Assembly: GCA_964036155.1 (NCBI GenBank) | Contig: OZ038423.1 | Span: 39,261,249 to 39,325,248 of the forward strand | Source of the DNA: Diploscapter coronatus | Taxonomy: Eukaryota; Nematoda; Chromadorea; Rhabditida; Rhabditidae | Reading direction: 5' to 3' | Length of the DNA: 64,000 nucleotides | Shown here: positions 13,401 to 28,577 of the stretch, piece by piece | How positions within the stretch are numbered: the stretch's first letter is position 1 | Layout: each line of letters starts with the position of its first letter | Program-made: the position numbers and the translations under genes | The notes under the pieces: model-generated | Told to the model about the DNA's origin: nothing | Database searches by the model: none | What the model saw: only the letters and a program-made list of their open reading frames with translations

Positions 13401-15880
13401 CCCTTCGCCCGAAAACTGAACAAACTCGTCGCCAAAATCCTGGCCAGTAAATTCGCGTTCTTCATTTTGTTACTAGGAGGTAAAATGCCATATTTTTTCT
13501 GAAAATCAATATAAATCTAGGAATGGTGTATTGGTCGTTCGGAATTTGGGGCACAGTTTCTATGTCGGCTCGATTGGATACCGATAAGATTCTGCCGATC
13601 GATACTCCGATTCGACGACCACATCGAATAGTCGAACGACTGGGTGATTTTTTATTTCTTAAAATATACCCAAATCGCAAATGCATATTTATTGCTACTT
13701 CTTTTGAAAATAAGTTTCGAAACCTATAAAAATCATTAATGATTTATTTTTCCATTTTTCAGTGTGGGCCGAGTACTATCCGGTTACCGTAATCGTCAAC
13801 AAACCGATCGATATTTCCGACATCCAGCAATACAACACGTTGATGAACTTCGTGCAGGAGTTCGAGAGGTTGCCGTCCAATAAAGGTTCCTATTTTAGGG
13901 AATCATAAAATTTTCAAAAAATCAAACTTTCAGGTGCGAATTTTACGATGTTCTGGCTTCGTGCCTACGAGAAGTATTTCAATGGGGTTGGAGCAGAGGA
14001 TTTCGACTACTTCGATGAAAATACCGAAGTGCACAAGTCGAGTGAAACCGAGAAAAAGCCGGGAAAAAGTGGCATCGATTATTCTAAACTCGCGCACTTC
14101 CTGGGCAGTCCTTTGGAGAAACACCACCGAGCGTTCCTGCATTTGGACTACAATCAAACGTGAGTAGCATTTTCATTGATTTCTGTTTGAGCATTTAAAA
14201 CTTGATATATACAACGAAGTAGATAATTTTCATAGCTTTTTTAATATATTTCAATAGTAATTCTGAATGGACACAATTTTTTTTTATTAATTTAAAAATT
14301 AAAATACTTTTTAGAATCCCCGTTCGAAGTTTCTCGTTCATGATTGTCTGCAATAATCAGACGACTTGGGATGACAGAATCAACGTCATGCTGCAATGGA
14401 GGGAAATTGCTGATAGGCAAGTCAACGATATTTTTTCTTTGAATATTATTGAATTCTAAAATCTAAAATTTTGGTTTCAAATTTTTAATTCTCTAAAACA
14501 CAATACGTTCATTTCAGATACCCCTCTCTGAACGCTTCGGTTTGGAACGTGAACGGAATGTTCGTGGATCAAATGCTTTTGCTCAAACCGTTGACTTTTG
14601 AGGTAGGTTTCAGAAAATACATAGCTTCTTTAAAAATCAAAATTGGCAATTCGTGACCTTCTTTTTTGATTGCAATTTGATTTCAAAAACTGCGAATATT
14701 TTTTCATCAAAAGAATTCATTAAAAAAGCTTTCTCACCTTTTATTTACTTTGCTCATGCTCTCTTACCTTTGGTACAAAGTATTGACTTTTGGTAACAAT
14801 GCTTTCATAGCCAATTTCTACCTATTCAATTTCAGACCTGCGTGGTTACTCTAGTGTGTATGTTCGTGGTGTGCATGGTGTTCATCCAGAACCCAGTCTC
14901 GGTCGTGCTGGCCACTCTGTCTATAGCTTCGATCTCTTTCGGAGTGATGGGATATCTCTCCTTCTGGCATCTCGAACTAGATCCTGTCACACTGTGTTCG
15001 GTCCTTATTTCTATTGGACAATCAGTTGATTTCGTCGCCCATACGACCTATCATTATCAGGTTGGACTCCCATTAAGAAAAATCTAGAAATCTCATGTTT
15101 TTGCAAAAAAAAAGTGACAAATTTTGATATGATTGGACTATTTAGAAGATTTTTGGATAGGTTCCGGAGGTTTCAAAATACACATAAAATAAATTCAAAT
15201 CATTAAATTAATTGTGTTCGTATGCAATAATAATTCCCAAAATTACAGATCTCCAGAAAGGAAGAAATAGTGGATGGAAAATTGGCGATCGTAAATTTGA
15301 ATACACCTCAAAAACGATTGGAAAACACTCTGGAGAAGGTTGCTTGGCCCATGATTCAGGGGCAATTTTCGACGTTGCTATGCGTTTTGCCACTCGTTCA
15401 TTTGGAGGTTGGTTACTTTGATTTAAAAAATTTTGGAAAGATATTATTTTCCAATGTTTTCAAAGAAACTTTGTTTCAGAACTACATTCCTCTGGTGTTC
15501 GTGAAAACGATTACATTGGTAGTGATTTGGGGTTTGTTCCACGGACTCGTCATGCTTCCCGCTTTCCTTGCTCAGGTATGTTGCAATTTTTAAGCAAATC
15601 AGATTTTCTCTCATTCTACCTCTCCCATTGCTGCAATATTGCACTTACATGATAAAAATGCATAAAATTCGTGGAGTTGGCGTGTGTATATATGTTTCAG
15701 CTAATTCATTTTTCCTGCTAAAATGAATGAAGCAAATTTCAGTGTCCCTTCAAACTGATCGAGATCAACCTGTTCCAATATCTGTTCGGCCAGACCTCGC
15801 TTTCCCGTCAGCAATCGCATCGAAACTTCTTTGAGAGGACGCCTCCCGTTGAATTGTCACTTCTCTCAAAAGCATCGTAA
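7474..15880 (+). CDS. Patched-related (PTR) transmembrane protein with sterol-sensing domain
   Basis: Exons: 7474-7663, 9597-9731, 9984-10094, 10311-10510, 10797-10952, 11254-11385, 11619-11691, 11886-11968, 12226-12352, 12643-12810, 13112-13251, 13395-13479, 13521-13643, 13763-13885, 13934-14159, 14315-14416, 14518-14602, 14836-15060, 15249-15407, 15480-15575, 15743-15880, giving 958 aa. It is an RND-superfamily protein of the nematode PTR expansion, a family used in cuticle, secretion and sterol or lipid handling at membranes. The order is: a Ser/Asp-rich cytoplasmic N-terminus; TM1 (RWPAAFLIASAIMICLSG); the family signature KLKDNVRDGYTARNSRS; a large extracellular loop with Cys; a TM2-6 sterol-sensing block ending in the TM4-type motif GIGVNDAFLAVHGW; a second extracellular loop; and a second TM block with SIGQSVDFVAHTTYHY. 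The usual D-D pair of TM4 reads N-D. The start ATG lies 17 nt after a TTTCAG acceptor (possible trans-splice site). Intron 16 begins with GC, not GT. The exact ptr orthologue is not resolved. Confidence 0.93.
8902..9306. repeat. Diverged direct repeat pair in PTR intron 1
   Basis: Two copies of a roughly 95-bp unit, at about 8902-8998 and 9213-9306, begin with GGCGCCGCAGGATTTTTCT and end around ATGTGCCTTT. They lie in the first intron of the PTR gene and are moderately diverged in the middle. They may be remnants of a dispersed repeat family. No coding potential is seen. Confidence 0.5.
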
Positions 15881-17007
15881 CATACTGCACTTTTTATTTA
15901 TTTTTCAAGTATCATAACTTTAGACGATTATTATTGCCATTCAAAGTGTGTAAACGGGCCTAGATATTTTGAACTTACGATATTTTCTCAGAATTTTAGA
16001 AAATGTAAGAAAATAGCAAAATATCGTAAGTTTTAGATTCAAAAATACGCGATAAGTTTACACCAAAAATGTGCATTTTGCTTGGGTACATTGCAGATTT
16101 GTCACTCAAATTATGCGTATCATTTTCGTGTCTGTGTGCTTTTTTTCGTCTACTTAATCAGATTTCTTCCCCAATTATTGTGATTTTCTTGTTTCTCGCT
16201 GGTTCTAGTTAAATTCAGTCATTTTTGATTACTGTAGCATTTTGCCACTTCTCTTGAATAACTCGACAGTATGACAAAACGATTACAGTAATTCGTTCGA
16301 AGATTGCACCTTGAAAGTACGGGTTTCTAAAATTCGATCCTAAATATTTGGTATTCAGATTCTCGTCATCGTTGTTAAAAACTTATCAGTGGTTTGCAAG
16401 ATTTGAAATTTTTTAAATTTCCTTTTCTAAATCACGTTCTAGGGCTTTACAATTGTTCATTTATTTGGGAGTCGAGTGGGCACAAAATTTTCGGAAATCG
16501 AAAATTTTATGACCATTTAGCCATTTTCTACCGCGTAATTTTTTTGAAAATACAATAGTTTTTCGTTTCAACCGTAAAACGGGATTTTTCATTTTGTTGG
16601 GCTGAATCAAGGTAATTTTGAACTTCTTGATTTAGCCCTAGCATATTTTTCAAAACGTGTCTATTTTTTTATTTTTCGTGTCTTGAAAATACATGGCGTT
16701 TTCTGTATGTACAAATTTCGATAAATGAACGAAATTTTCCAGCATAAAATTTTACAGAAGAATTGTTTGAAGATCGCACTAACAAATGCATGGTTATTGA
16801 CCTAACATTATTTCACGAGCTTGAAAATGTCTCTTCTAAAATTTTCTGGAAGAAAAATCCTTGTCTTCTCCTTCATTGACTGCCACTTGCTCTGTTCTTT
16901 CTTTGCAATTCTCATTCATAAACCCCGCCCATATTTCCATGCTTCATTTTTGATTTTCCGAGCGTTATCGATTTTCCTGTTTCCTTTCCCTTTTCGGCAG
17001 TTTTCTT
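15881..17007. other. Intergenic, PTR 3' flank
   Basis: AT-rich, no gene seen. It contains a hairpin at 15972-16032 with two perfect 15-nt arms (AACTTACGATATTTT and its complement) around a 31-nt loop, about 90 nt after the PTR stop codon, and so probably in or near its 3' UTR. The right edge is the target-site duplication of the RTE element. Confidence 0.5.
15972..16032. repeat. Perfect 15-bp stem hairpin after the PTR gene
   Basis: AACTTACGATATTTT at 15972-15986 is the exact reverse complement of 16018-16032. The loop is 31 nt. Its position about 90 nt after the PTR stop suggests a 3'-UTR structure or a small decayed inverted-repeat element. Function is not known. Confidence 0.7.
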
Positions 17008-17024
17008 TCAAATTTCCTGTAAAT
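17008..17024. repeat. Left target-site duplication of RTE element
   Basis: TCAAATTTCCTGTAAAT here is identical to 20359-20375, on the other side of the element. The next base outward differs on each side, so the duplication is 17 bp. It marks a single insertion event by target-primed reverse transcription. Confidence 0.92.
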
Positions 17025-20000
17025 CTTCTTCTTCTTCTTTGGCATTATCCCGATAAGGGGTCTGCGCGTTGGGATTTCCTCCTCCAGACTTCACGATTTT
17101 GTGCAAGACTTGGCCGCAGTCCGACGGCCTCCATGTCCCTACTGAGCGTGTCGGAGTATCTCAGCTTCGGTCTTCCCCTTGGTCTGCTTCCCGGCACTTG
17201 AACAATCTCTGGTGAGCGGCATATTGCTTCTCTGTCAGCACGGAGGACGTGGCCGTACCATCGCAGTCTCGACTGGCGCATTTTGTCTTTGATTGGGGCG
17301 ACGTTTGTCCTCTTCAGGATGGTCTCGTTCTTGACGTGGTCCAGCAGAGTGTGACCTAGTGACCATCTGAGCATTCGCGTCTCCATTGTCGCGAGTCTTC
17401 TTTCGACTTCTGCGGGTGTCGGCCAAGTTTCGCAGCCATAGAGGGCGACTGGGCGGATCGCTGCTTTGTACAGCCTGCCTTTGAGTTTTTCGCTGATCTT
17501 TTTGTCGCACATGACTCCGGTTGTTGACCTCCATTTCAACCATGTGGCTGCGATTCTCGATTCGGCTTCTCTTCTGATGTGACCATCGCTCGCGAGTCTT
17601 GAGCCGAGGTATTTGAAGAGGTCGGTCTTGGGAACTTGTTGGCCGTCGACTTTGATTGTGCCACTTCTCTGCTCACCGATTTCGAGGTATTCCGTCTTGC
17701 CGACATTGAGCTTTAGCCCGTATTTTGCCAGTCTGTCTTTCCATGTCTGCACCTCCTTTTGCAGTTCTTCTCGCGAGTCATTCGCCAGCATCACGTCATC
17801 TGCATATAGCAGGCACCAGGGGGCGGGTTTCTGGATATCGCGGGTCACAGAGTCCATGACAAGGATGAAGAGAAGAGGAGATAGGGCTGATCCTTGGTGG
17901 ACACCTACGGTGACAGGGAATGGTAGGGTCATTCCAGCGGCTGAGAGGACGCGACTTGTTGGGGACCGATACATCAGCTTCACGACTTCAATGAGGTATT
18001 CTGGGACTTTGTGGTCGCGCAGAGCCATGATGATTGCGTCTCTGGGCGTTCGGTCGAATGCCTTTTCGAGGTCAAGGAAGGCCAGGTGCAGGGGCTGCTT
18101 CTTTTCAGTGAACTTCTCGACCAACTGTCGTACAGCAAAAATGGCGTCTGTTGTGGCTTTCCCTTTGACGAACCCGCATTGTTGGGAGGAGATTTGGACG
18201 CATGCTCTAATGCGTTTATCCACGATACGTTCCAGGATTTTCATCGTATGGCAGAGCAGACGGATGGGCCGATAGTTTGAGCAGTTGCTTGGCGATCCCT
18301 TTTTCTTGAAGATCGGGATTGTGGACGACGTGTACCATTCAGACGGGAACGTGTTTGTGTTGACGACGAGGTTAAGGAAGTCAGTTAACCATTTGACGCC
18401 TTCGGGGTTGGACTTCCAGACTTCTGAGGGAATGTCGTCTGGTCCCGTGGCCTTGCCGTTTTTCATCTTCCCGATGGCTTCTTCGACTTCTGCCATTTCT
18501 ATTGGAAGGGGATGGGAAGGAAGAGGAGGGTGGACTTGGATTGGCGGATGGGGAAATTCCACGTTGGAGATGGTCTCGAAGTGCCGATGCCACTGCCGTT
18601 TGACTTCCTCTCTGTCAGTGATCAGATTGCCATGTTCGTTGTCGATGCAGACATATTTTTCGATGTCTTCTGTGGCTTTCTGTCTCCGTTTGGCAATTCT
18701 GAAGATCAGACGGTCGCCCCCTGGCTTTTCGATTTCGGTGTAGAGTCTTTCGGTGTACTCTGCTCGCCTTTTTGCCACTTCCACTTTCGCCGCTCTTTTT
18801 GTTTCCCAGTATTTTTCCCTATCTTCTTGGGAGTTTGTGGCCTTCCATTTCTTGAACGCGGCCTTTTTCGCTCGCACCGCTTCTTTGACGCTTTCGGTCC
18901 AGAGCCAAGTAGCCTTGTCGATGTATCTTCGGCCTGGGACTGTCTTGCCGAGTTGCTCTGTGGCGGTTTTGTGAACGTTCGTCCTCAGCTTTGACCATGT
19001 TTCTTCGACAGTCGTAATGGCTGGCAGGCTGATGTTTAGGCCATTTTGCAGTTCGGGCAGCTTCCACCATTTTATTCTTGCCGCCTGCGTTCTGTCGGCT
19101 TTGGGCGGTTTCGGTATGGGGAAGCGCGTGTCGGCAATCAGCATTCTGTGCTGGGGTGCGACGTTTGTGGAGGGGATGACTTTTGCGTCCAGGAATTTCT
19201 TGAAGTCGCGTTTTTGTGCCAGAATGAAGTCGATTTGCGAGTTTCGGTCACCGCTGTTGTAGGTGATCAGGTGGGAATCGCGTTTGGGGAAGTACGTGTT
19301 GATGAGTACTAAACCCCTTTGTTCGGCGAAATCGAGCAGCCTTTCCCCCTCGTCATTTCGGTCTCCGTACCCGTGCCCTCCGTGGCATTTCATGTCAGCC
19401 TGCTTTCCGACGTGCCCATTGAAGTCTCCCATCAGTACCTTCCTTCCGGGCTGTGCATCGTATTCCCTCGACAGGAGGGAATAGAATTCTCCCTTTTCTG
19501 CGTCGCTGCAGCCGGATTGAGGGGCGTAGGCTGAGAATACGGTGATTCTGCTGGCTTCGATGTCGAGCGTTACGGCCATAAGTCGGTCGGAGTATCTGTG
19601 GACTTGGGCCACGCAGTCCCGGAGGTTGGGTGCGACAATGACTCCGACTCCGTTTCTTTTTGTGCCTGAGCCGTTGTAGAGGATTTTGTAGCCGTCGGAC
19701 AGGTCTTTTGCTTTGCCGCCTGACCATTTGACCTCTTGCACTGCCGCGATGTCGATCTTGCGAGCTTTCATTTCTTTGGTCAGTTCGCTGCCTTTCCCTG
19801 TCATTGATCCGACATTGATTGTTCCGAGTCTCAGGTGGTGGACTGGAGGAGGGGAGATGATGATTTGGCCTTGCTTACTTAGCCCCGGTCGGCGAATCCG
19901 AGGGCACCCTGTCTGATTTTTCGCGTTACCCGGGCTCCGGCGGCGCGCGTCGCTTGTGGGGGACGCCCTAGCTTTTGTCTGGTTTCTTAAAGGACTACCC

Positions 20001-20358
20001 ATTAGGTTTGTGGCGGGGTCTTTCTCGGCCGGACTGTCACAACTGTCCTGACGCCGGAATGGGGGGTGCACGGAATTTATAACCCCTCCGGCAGGGGCGC
20101 CTGGGGACTATGTACAGGGCTTCGCACATAGAGGCTAATGTGGCTATATTTTGGACGCGCCACAAACCCGCGTCCCGGTCGCACCATGTCTTCCGATTTC
20201 GGGATTTTGTAAGGCTTGAGGAGCCTATCCCCCAAGCCCGCCCGTGTCTCATGGCTGCGACCGGCCCTGGTTGGTCCACGTCGGCCGAAGCCGAAACCCC
20301 CCATCCGCCACCCGGGGAGACGCGCCACTACGCCGTCAGGGCTATGCCAGCGCGTGGC
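17025..20358 (-). mobile_element. Full-length RTE-type non-LTR retrotransposon (3.33 kb)
   Basis: The element reads on the minus strand from 20358 to 17025. It has a GC-rich 5' leader of about 290 nt, one long ORF (20071-17045) and a 3' tail of only about 20 nt made of AAG repeats. It is bounded by a perfect 17-bp duplication (17008-17024 and 20359-20375). Size, a single endonuclease plus reverse-transcriptase ORF, a very short 3' UTR and a microsatellite tail match the RTE clade as known from nematodes. Base composition is clearly more GC-rich than the flanks. The identical duplications and unbroken ORF point to a recent insertion, so the source family is probably still active in this genome. 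Confidence 0.93.
17045..20071 (-). CDS. RTE retrotransposon polyprotein: AP-type endonuclease + reverse transcriptase
   Basis: An uninterrupted 1008-codon ORF. After a basic, Ser/Pro-rich N-terminus, residues about 80-320 form an exonuclease-endonuclease-phosphatase domain. It shows GTINVGS, AAVQEVKW, VFSAYAPQSG, MGDFNGHVG (catalytic D and N), SQIDFIL and a late His in PQHRM. Residues about 500-790 form the reverse transcriptase: KATGPDDIPSEVWK, NYRPI, FLDLEKAFDRTPR (first catalytic Asp), VHQGSALSPLLF and LLYADDVMLA (YADD near residue 757). The C-terminal part contains LRWYGHVLR and GRPKLRYSD, as in this clade. All catalytic residues I can check are present. The product would nick target DNA and prime reverse transcription of its own RNA. 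Overlapping frames in this stretch are shadows. Confidence 0.95.
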   Translation of the reverse strand: MHPPFRRQDSCDSPAEKDPATNLMGSPLRNQTKARASPTSDARRRSPGNAKNQTGCPRIRRPGLSKQGQIIISPPPVHHLRLGTINVGSMTGKGSELTKEMKARKIDIAAVQEVKWSGGKAKDLSDGYKILYNGSGTKRNGVGVIVAPNLRDCVAQVHRYSDRLMAVTLDIEASRITVFSAYAPQSGCSDAEKGEFYSLLSREYDAQPGRKVLMGDFNGHVGKQADMKCHGGHGYGDRNDEGERLLDFAEQRGLVLINTYFPKRDSHLITYNSGDRNSQIDFILAQKRDFKKFLDAKVIPSTNVAPQHRMLIADTRFPIPKPPKADRTQAARIKWWKLPELQNGLNISLPAITTVEETWSKLRTNVHKTATEQLGKTVPGRRYIDKATWLWTESVKEAVRAKKAAFKKWKATNSQEDREKYWETKRAAKVEVAKRRAEYTERLYTEIEKPGGDRLIFRIAKRRQKATEDIEKYVCIDNEHGNLITDREEVKRQWHRHFETISNVEFPHPPIQVHPPLPSHPLPIEMAEVEEAIGKMKNGKATGPDDIPSEVWKSNPEGVKWLTDFLNLVVNTNTFPSEWYTSSTIPIFKKKGSPSNCSNYRPIRLLCHTMKILERIVDKRIRACVQISSQQCGFVKGKATTDAIFAVRQLVEKFTEKKQPLHLAFLDLEKAFDRTPRDAIIMALRDHKVPEYLIEVVKLMYRSPTSRVLSAAGMTLPFPVTVGVHQGSALSPLLFILVMDSVTRDIQKPAPWCLLYADDVMLANDSREELQKEVQTWKDRLAKYGLKLNVGKTEYLEIGEQRSGTIKVDGQQVPKTDLFKYLGSRLASDGHIRREAESRIAATWLKWRSTTGVMCDKKISEKLKGRLYKAAIRPVALYGCETWPTPAEVERRLATMETRMLRWSLGHTLLDHVKNETILKRTNVAPIKDKMRQSRLRWYGHVLRADREAICRSPEIVQVPGSRPRGRPKLRYSDTLSRDMEAVGLRPSLAQNREVWRRKSQRADPLSG

Positions 20359-20375
20359 TCAAATTTCCTGTAAAT
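20359..20375. repeat. Right target-site duplication of RTE element
   Basis: Identical to 17008-17024 over 17 bp. It lies directly before the first base of the element's 5' leader (read on the minus strand). Confidence 0.92.
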
Positions 20376-23300
20376 ATTTCGAGCAAAGTGTTCCGACATC
20401 TTCCGGAACATTTCTGGAGCAATCCTCCTGTGTATGCATTCGCTTTACCGTCCTAAAGTTTGAGTTTTTCTCAAATTTTTATTTTTTTTGCTCATTTCGT
20501 TTCGCTATAAACTAGCATATTGAGTGTCGACTGCTCGTCCAAAACTCGACTTCGACTACTCGGAAGCGGGACGAGCAGAGAGCACAGAAGACGGGATTCA
20601 CTCGAACAAACCCGGATCTGCGTTGGATATCAAAGTGAGCTGGGAAGAAAGGTTATGCAAATTCGTAGAAAAAGTTAGTCTAGTATATACGATTATTAAT
20701 CTTTCGAGTTTCTTTATTCGGCTTTTTCCTAATCTACCATCACAATTTTCTAGCTTCTAAAATTCAAAAAAATTCATATTGACGATTTGCCTGACATTCA
20801 GAATTCACTCAACATTGTATCAACCAATTCGATCAATTGTGATTTGAAATTTCATGCTTTCAAACAATGCTGCAAAGCTTATTAAAATTATTCTGAAATG
20901 AATGTTTAAAGTGATTTTTTTAATTTCAGAGGTGATCAAATCGGCGTGTGTCCTGAGGTTTCGTGGATTTTAACGGTCAAATCGAGTTAGCGGGACCAAG
21001 AAATTTGGTTGAAAATCGACATAAAATCAAAGAACAACAGGTACTCTTATTCTTTTTTTTAATGGAGAGCGATACTTTTCATTAAGATACTGTGAATCTA
21101 GATTTGGAAAATAATTTTATTATCTCCCAAAACTTTTGGTTACTCTACAGACTCCTGTCTTTCTAATAAAAAGCATTAAATCGGAAAAAAACTAATTAAT
21201 AATTCTAGAAATTTCTTCCATTTTCAATCAATTAAAATTGCAATTCCCTCCATATTCTCTGTCCAATAGATTTGATTAGTCCATGAAGCCATACATTTAC
21301 CATGCTTCCTTTGAAAATTTTCGCTTTCAGCCCTTTAGAAGTCCAATTCGTGCTTCGTATTGAAAAATTTCACAACTTTGAGTAAAACTTTCTAATCTGA
21401 GCAAGTGCTATTTTTAATGTCTGCTAACCTTGTAGTCTTTTCATATCGCTGCGCGACATTTCCGAGAGTTCGAGCATTATTAGAGCTTTATTCAAATTTC
21501 CAACCTAAAATGTTGCGTTAGAGATAATTCATACCGATCAAACATTTATTTTCGAGATCAATCAGCGGCTATTATCGATGAAAAACTAAGATTACGTCAG
21601 TTTGCCCATCTAATTTGTCTCAATATCCTCTCAACAAACGCGACTTGTGTAATTTTTCTTGCTCATTCTCTGTGCAGCTGAATTTTAAAGAACGCTTTGG
21701 ATCTCCTTCCTCCTCCTCTTTCCCTCTGAGTTATTTATCAAAAGCGCAAAATACGCTGGATTTTCTCCAAAGGCAAGGCACGAAAACAATGCTATGCTAA
21801 TAGAGATATTCTACGTACGACGCGACTTGGAAAATTTATTTTAATCTCCAAACCAAGATGATTAAAGTTCAATTTTATCATTATCTTATTGAAACTTATT
21901 TTTAAAATTTTTTAGAAAGAACCTTGTGACATTTCAAAAATATTCAGAATTTTTTGCCATTTTATTGAAAAGCTTTTCATTTCCATATCTGACGTAAAAT
22001 TTTCTCTGCAATTTCAAATACTCTAGCTTTCTTCAGGATAAACCTTCCCATATTTTGAAGTGTCCGGCGCAAACAAATCTCCCTCTGCGTCCCTAACTTT
22101 ATTATTTTGCAGTGGGCAGAGCATTTTCTCAGACAACTTTACGAAATGCTCAAATTTGGAAATGTCTAGCGTTTTTGAAAATTCACTGTTTTCGAAGATC
22201 GGAATTTCCGATCTCTGACTTTACAACGCAAACATCATTTCAACCCGTATCAGTCTAACTGAAAACATAAAAATATCAAAACATCGATTTTCGATATTCT
22301 TTTTCAAAAAATCGCGTATTTTAGTGGTTATTTTCGGAATATCTCAAATTAGAAAAGGTGGAAATGAACCTGAAAAACTTAAAACTAGATGAATATTCTC
22401 TTTTTCATTGAGGAGATTTCATCTCATTTTTTATGAAACATTTTCTCTTTCGGAGTCGGGGGCAATTTCCTTACTGACTATTCTTCCTAGAAATTTCGAA
22501 CTTTCAAAGTTTTTTTTTCCAAAATTTCAAGGGGGCGTGGCCAAATTATAAACCACGAATTGATTTTCTGATCTTTCTGGCTCGTTGAGCTAATCGTTTT
22601 CTAGCGTGCGCTCACTTTTGATTTCTCTTTCGCCCTTTCTTTCTGCCATACTTTGATCACTCGCTATTTGCCCCTTCCTCTCTCCCTTTTCTGATATAAT
22701 TCCCTTCTTTTCACTATACGCACCACTCTAAATTCTGTCCAATCAAAAAAGCGTCCCTTCCCTATTTTCCCCAATACTTTTCAAATTTCGTTCTTTACGA
22801 GCAAAATTTGACCAATTTCAGGTTTGCAATTTTATTTCCTCCAAAGACTAAATTCTCTACTTCTAGAACTAAACAAATCGATAGATTGATTGATCTTAAT
22901 CACTCTAAATAGGCGATTTAATCGATAAATAATCACGATTCGAGTCGCAGTGGTGAGTGGACAATGAAGCTTTTGATTATAGTCTAAACAATACTTTGTT
23001 ACAACATCAATCATAGCTCCAGAAGACTAGTTGGGGTATTTGTAGTAGCAGAATATGCGAAAAATCCCTGATAGCAAAATGTTATGAATTCATAACTCGG
23101 ATTAAGCATATTTCGAATCATTTTTAAATTGAATTTTGTTCATCAGAAGTAAGATATTTTGAGAAGATTTCAAACGATCTTTTATTTGTGATCAATGAGC
23201 TACGCTGATAGAACTTCGTCTATCACGTGTATCTCAAATTATTGTCATCCTTCCCACTAATTTTGAAACTACACCGTATTTTAACAGAGATATCTAAAAC

Positions 23301-24005
23301 AAATGGTCAAAATCTTGCAAGATCAGACCAATTTCGAAAATTTTCAACAAACGAAAAGTCAATAATTCTTTATCATTAATCAATTGTTATCAATGACTCG
23401 GTGATAATGAATAGCCAATGCAAAAAGTGCTGAAAAGAGTCGCAAAATTATCGACCTGCCGAAGAGAAGAATCTTTTCTCTTCTCTCATTTTGCCGTTTG
23501 CTTTTCATCCAACTCGTCTGTTTTCCCTGTCCGCTCTTCAATTTTGCATCGATTTTAACACGTAAAACTGAATGCCCAAGTATTTTTGCCATTCTTCACG
23601 TTGATTTTCCGTTTGTCTTTTGAAAATTTCCGAGCTTTTTCCGCAACAAATGTCCGTAATTTGAACTTCAAAAGTCACGTTTTTTCGACGAGAGAAAGAT
23701 CAAATTTTTGAAGATGCTACGAATTTTTTGAAAGACTGGTTAAAATGTTTTATCAGGGACCATAAAATTTTATAGTTAGTGAGTACAAGGACATAAAATA
23801 GCTAGGAAGTGATGACTGTAGTTTGGAGAAGGTGCTAAATTCATTTTCTTTTCTTCTAGAGAATGAATAGGCAATTCATAAATGACGAGACCTACAGTTA
23901 TGAATAGGGAAAGGGGTGTAAGTAGGTAAAGTAAGAGTGTAGGAAAAGATTGTTTATTCAACTTGTTATCCTTGTCGATGACTTTCTCAATTTTATGAAT
24001 GAGCA
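20376..24005. other. Intergenic between RTE and alanine aminotransferase
   Basis: No protein-coding gene could be supported. A GC-richer patch at 20528-20633 ends at a donor-like GTGAGC. A segment at 20932-21051 lies between TTTCAG and GTACTC. Joining them gives stops, so they could at most be non-coding leader exons. A GC-box-like GGGGGCGTGG is at 22531-22540. A 27-bp segment at 23869-23895 recurs with one mismatch at 54177-54203. Confidence 0.45.
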
Positions 24006-27652
<3,647 letters not shown>

Positions 27653-28577
27653 ATTTTGAGACGATTTTTACTTCTTTTTTGATTTCTACCAGGATGTTTG
27701 GTGAAAGATCCGAGTTTTCCTTTCTTTATCAATTTTTCTTGTCATTTTTATCGGATATTCTCCAAAAATCTCGAGTTTTCTATCAATTCTAATTAGCGGG
27801 CTAATTTTTGATGATTGTTTAGAGAAAGATTTAGGTAAAACTTACCGTAGATTTTATTTGTTGAGTACTCCTATCGCTCCGATTTTTAGACCATGGCGCA
27901 GGAATTTTCACAAATGTTTGGAATTTGAACATTTCTGTACGATGAAAATATCGATTTTTATCATCCATCGATCACTTATATTTCCAGCTATTTATTCATT
28001 TCCTCGTTTTAGAAAGCGTGTTTCCATTTCTAGTTCTATTTTCTAATAATGTGTCAATTTTAAAACTTGCCTTTATAGTTGGAAAATCACTGATATTTGA
28101 TAAGGATTCTTTTATTTTGCGTAATAACGAAATCCTGCTTTTTCGATTTTACTGAAGCCGGTTCAATTATTGCTAATTTTAGTGTGACAGAATATTTTTG
28201 ATGAGTCCGATATGTCTTATTGAAACGATTAAAATTCTAGTACAATTCAATCGATTCTACTTCGATGTTTAGCATGGAATTTGTGAAAGTGTTGTTTTTT
28301 GCTCGCTGTAGATTTAGCTTGTTGCAGTAAAATCGCACCATGTTCATTTTTTTCAAAAGTTTGGCTTGATTTGGCCTGACCATGCCTTTGCTTTCGTCGT
28401 GGATTATTGTTTTTAGGTTTTTGAAAATATGAATTCTTGCAAAATAGTAAAAGGATTCTTTTCTCAAAATGATGCATAATTTTCTGGAAAGTTTCTTTTA
28501 TCATGTTTCATGAAACGTATTTTCTAAAGCCTATTTTTGCTTTCGCAAAAATCCATGCTGCATTTTTTCAGAACAAG
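27653..28577. other. Intergenic, 5' flank of the 218-aa gene
   Basis: No gene seen. It contains a perfect 12-bp palindrome GTTTCATGAAAC (28505-28516) about 60 nt upstream of the TTTTTTCAG acceptor that precedes the next start codon. Confidence 0.5.

Noticed and set aside
17235..20515. Many additional frames on both strands
   Set aside because: Shadows of the GC-rich RTE ORF or of its 5' leader. Those in the leader start with GTG and show no domain.
20524..20633. Possible coding exon upstream of the aminotransferase gene
   Set aside because: The frame begins with GTG, not ATG. Joining its donor to the next acceptor (20932) gives an immediate stop. At best non-coding leader.
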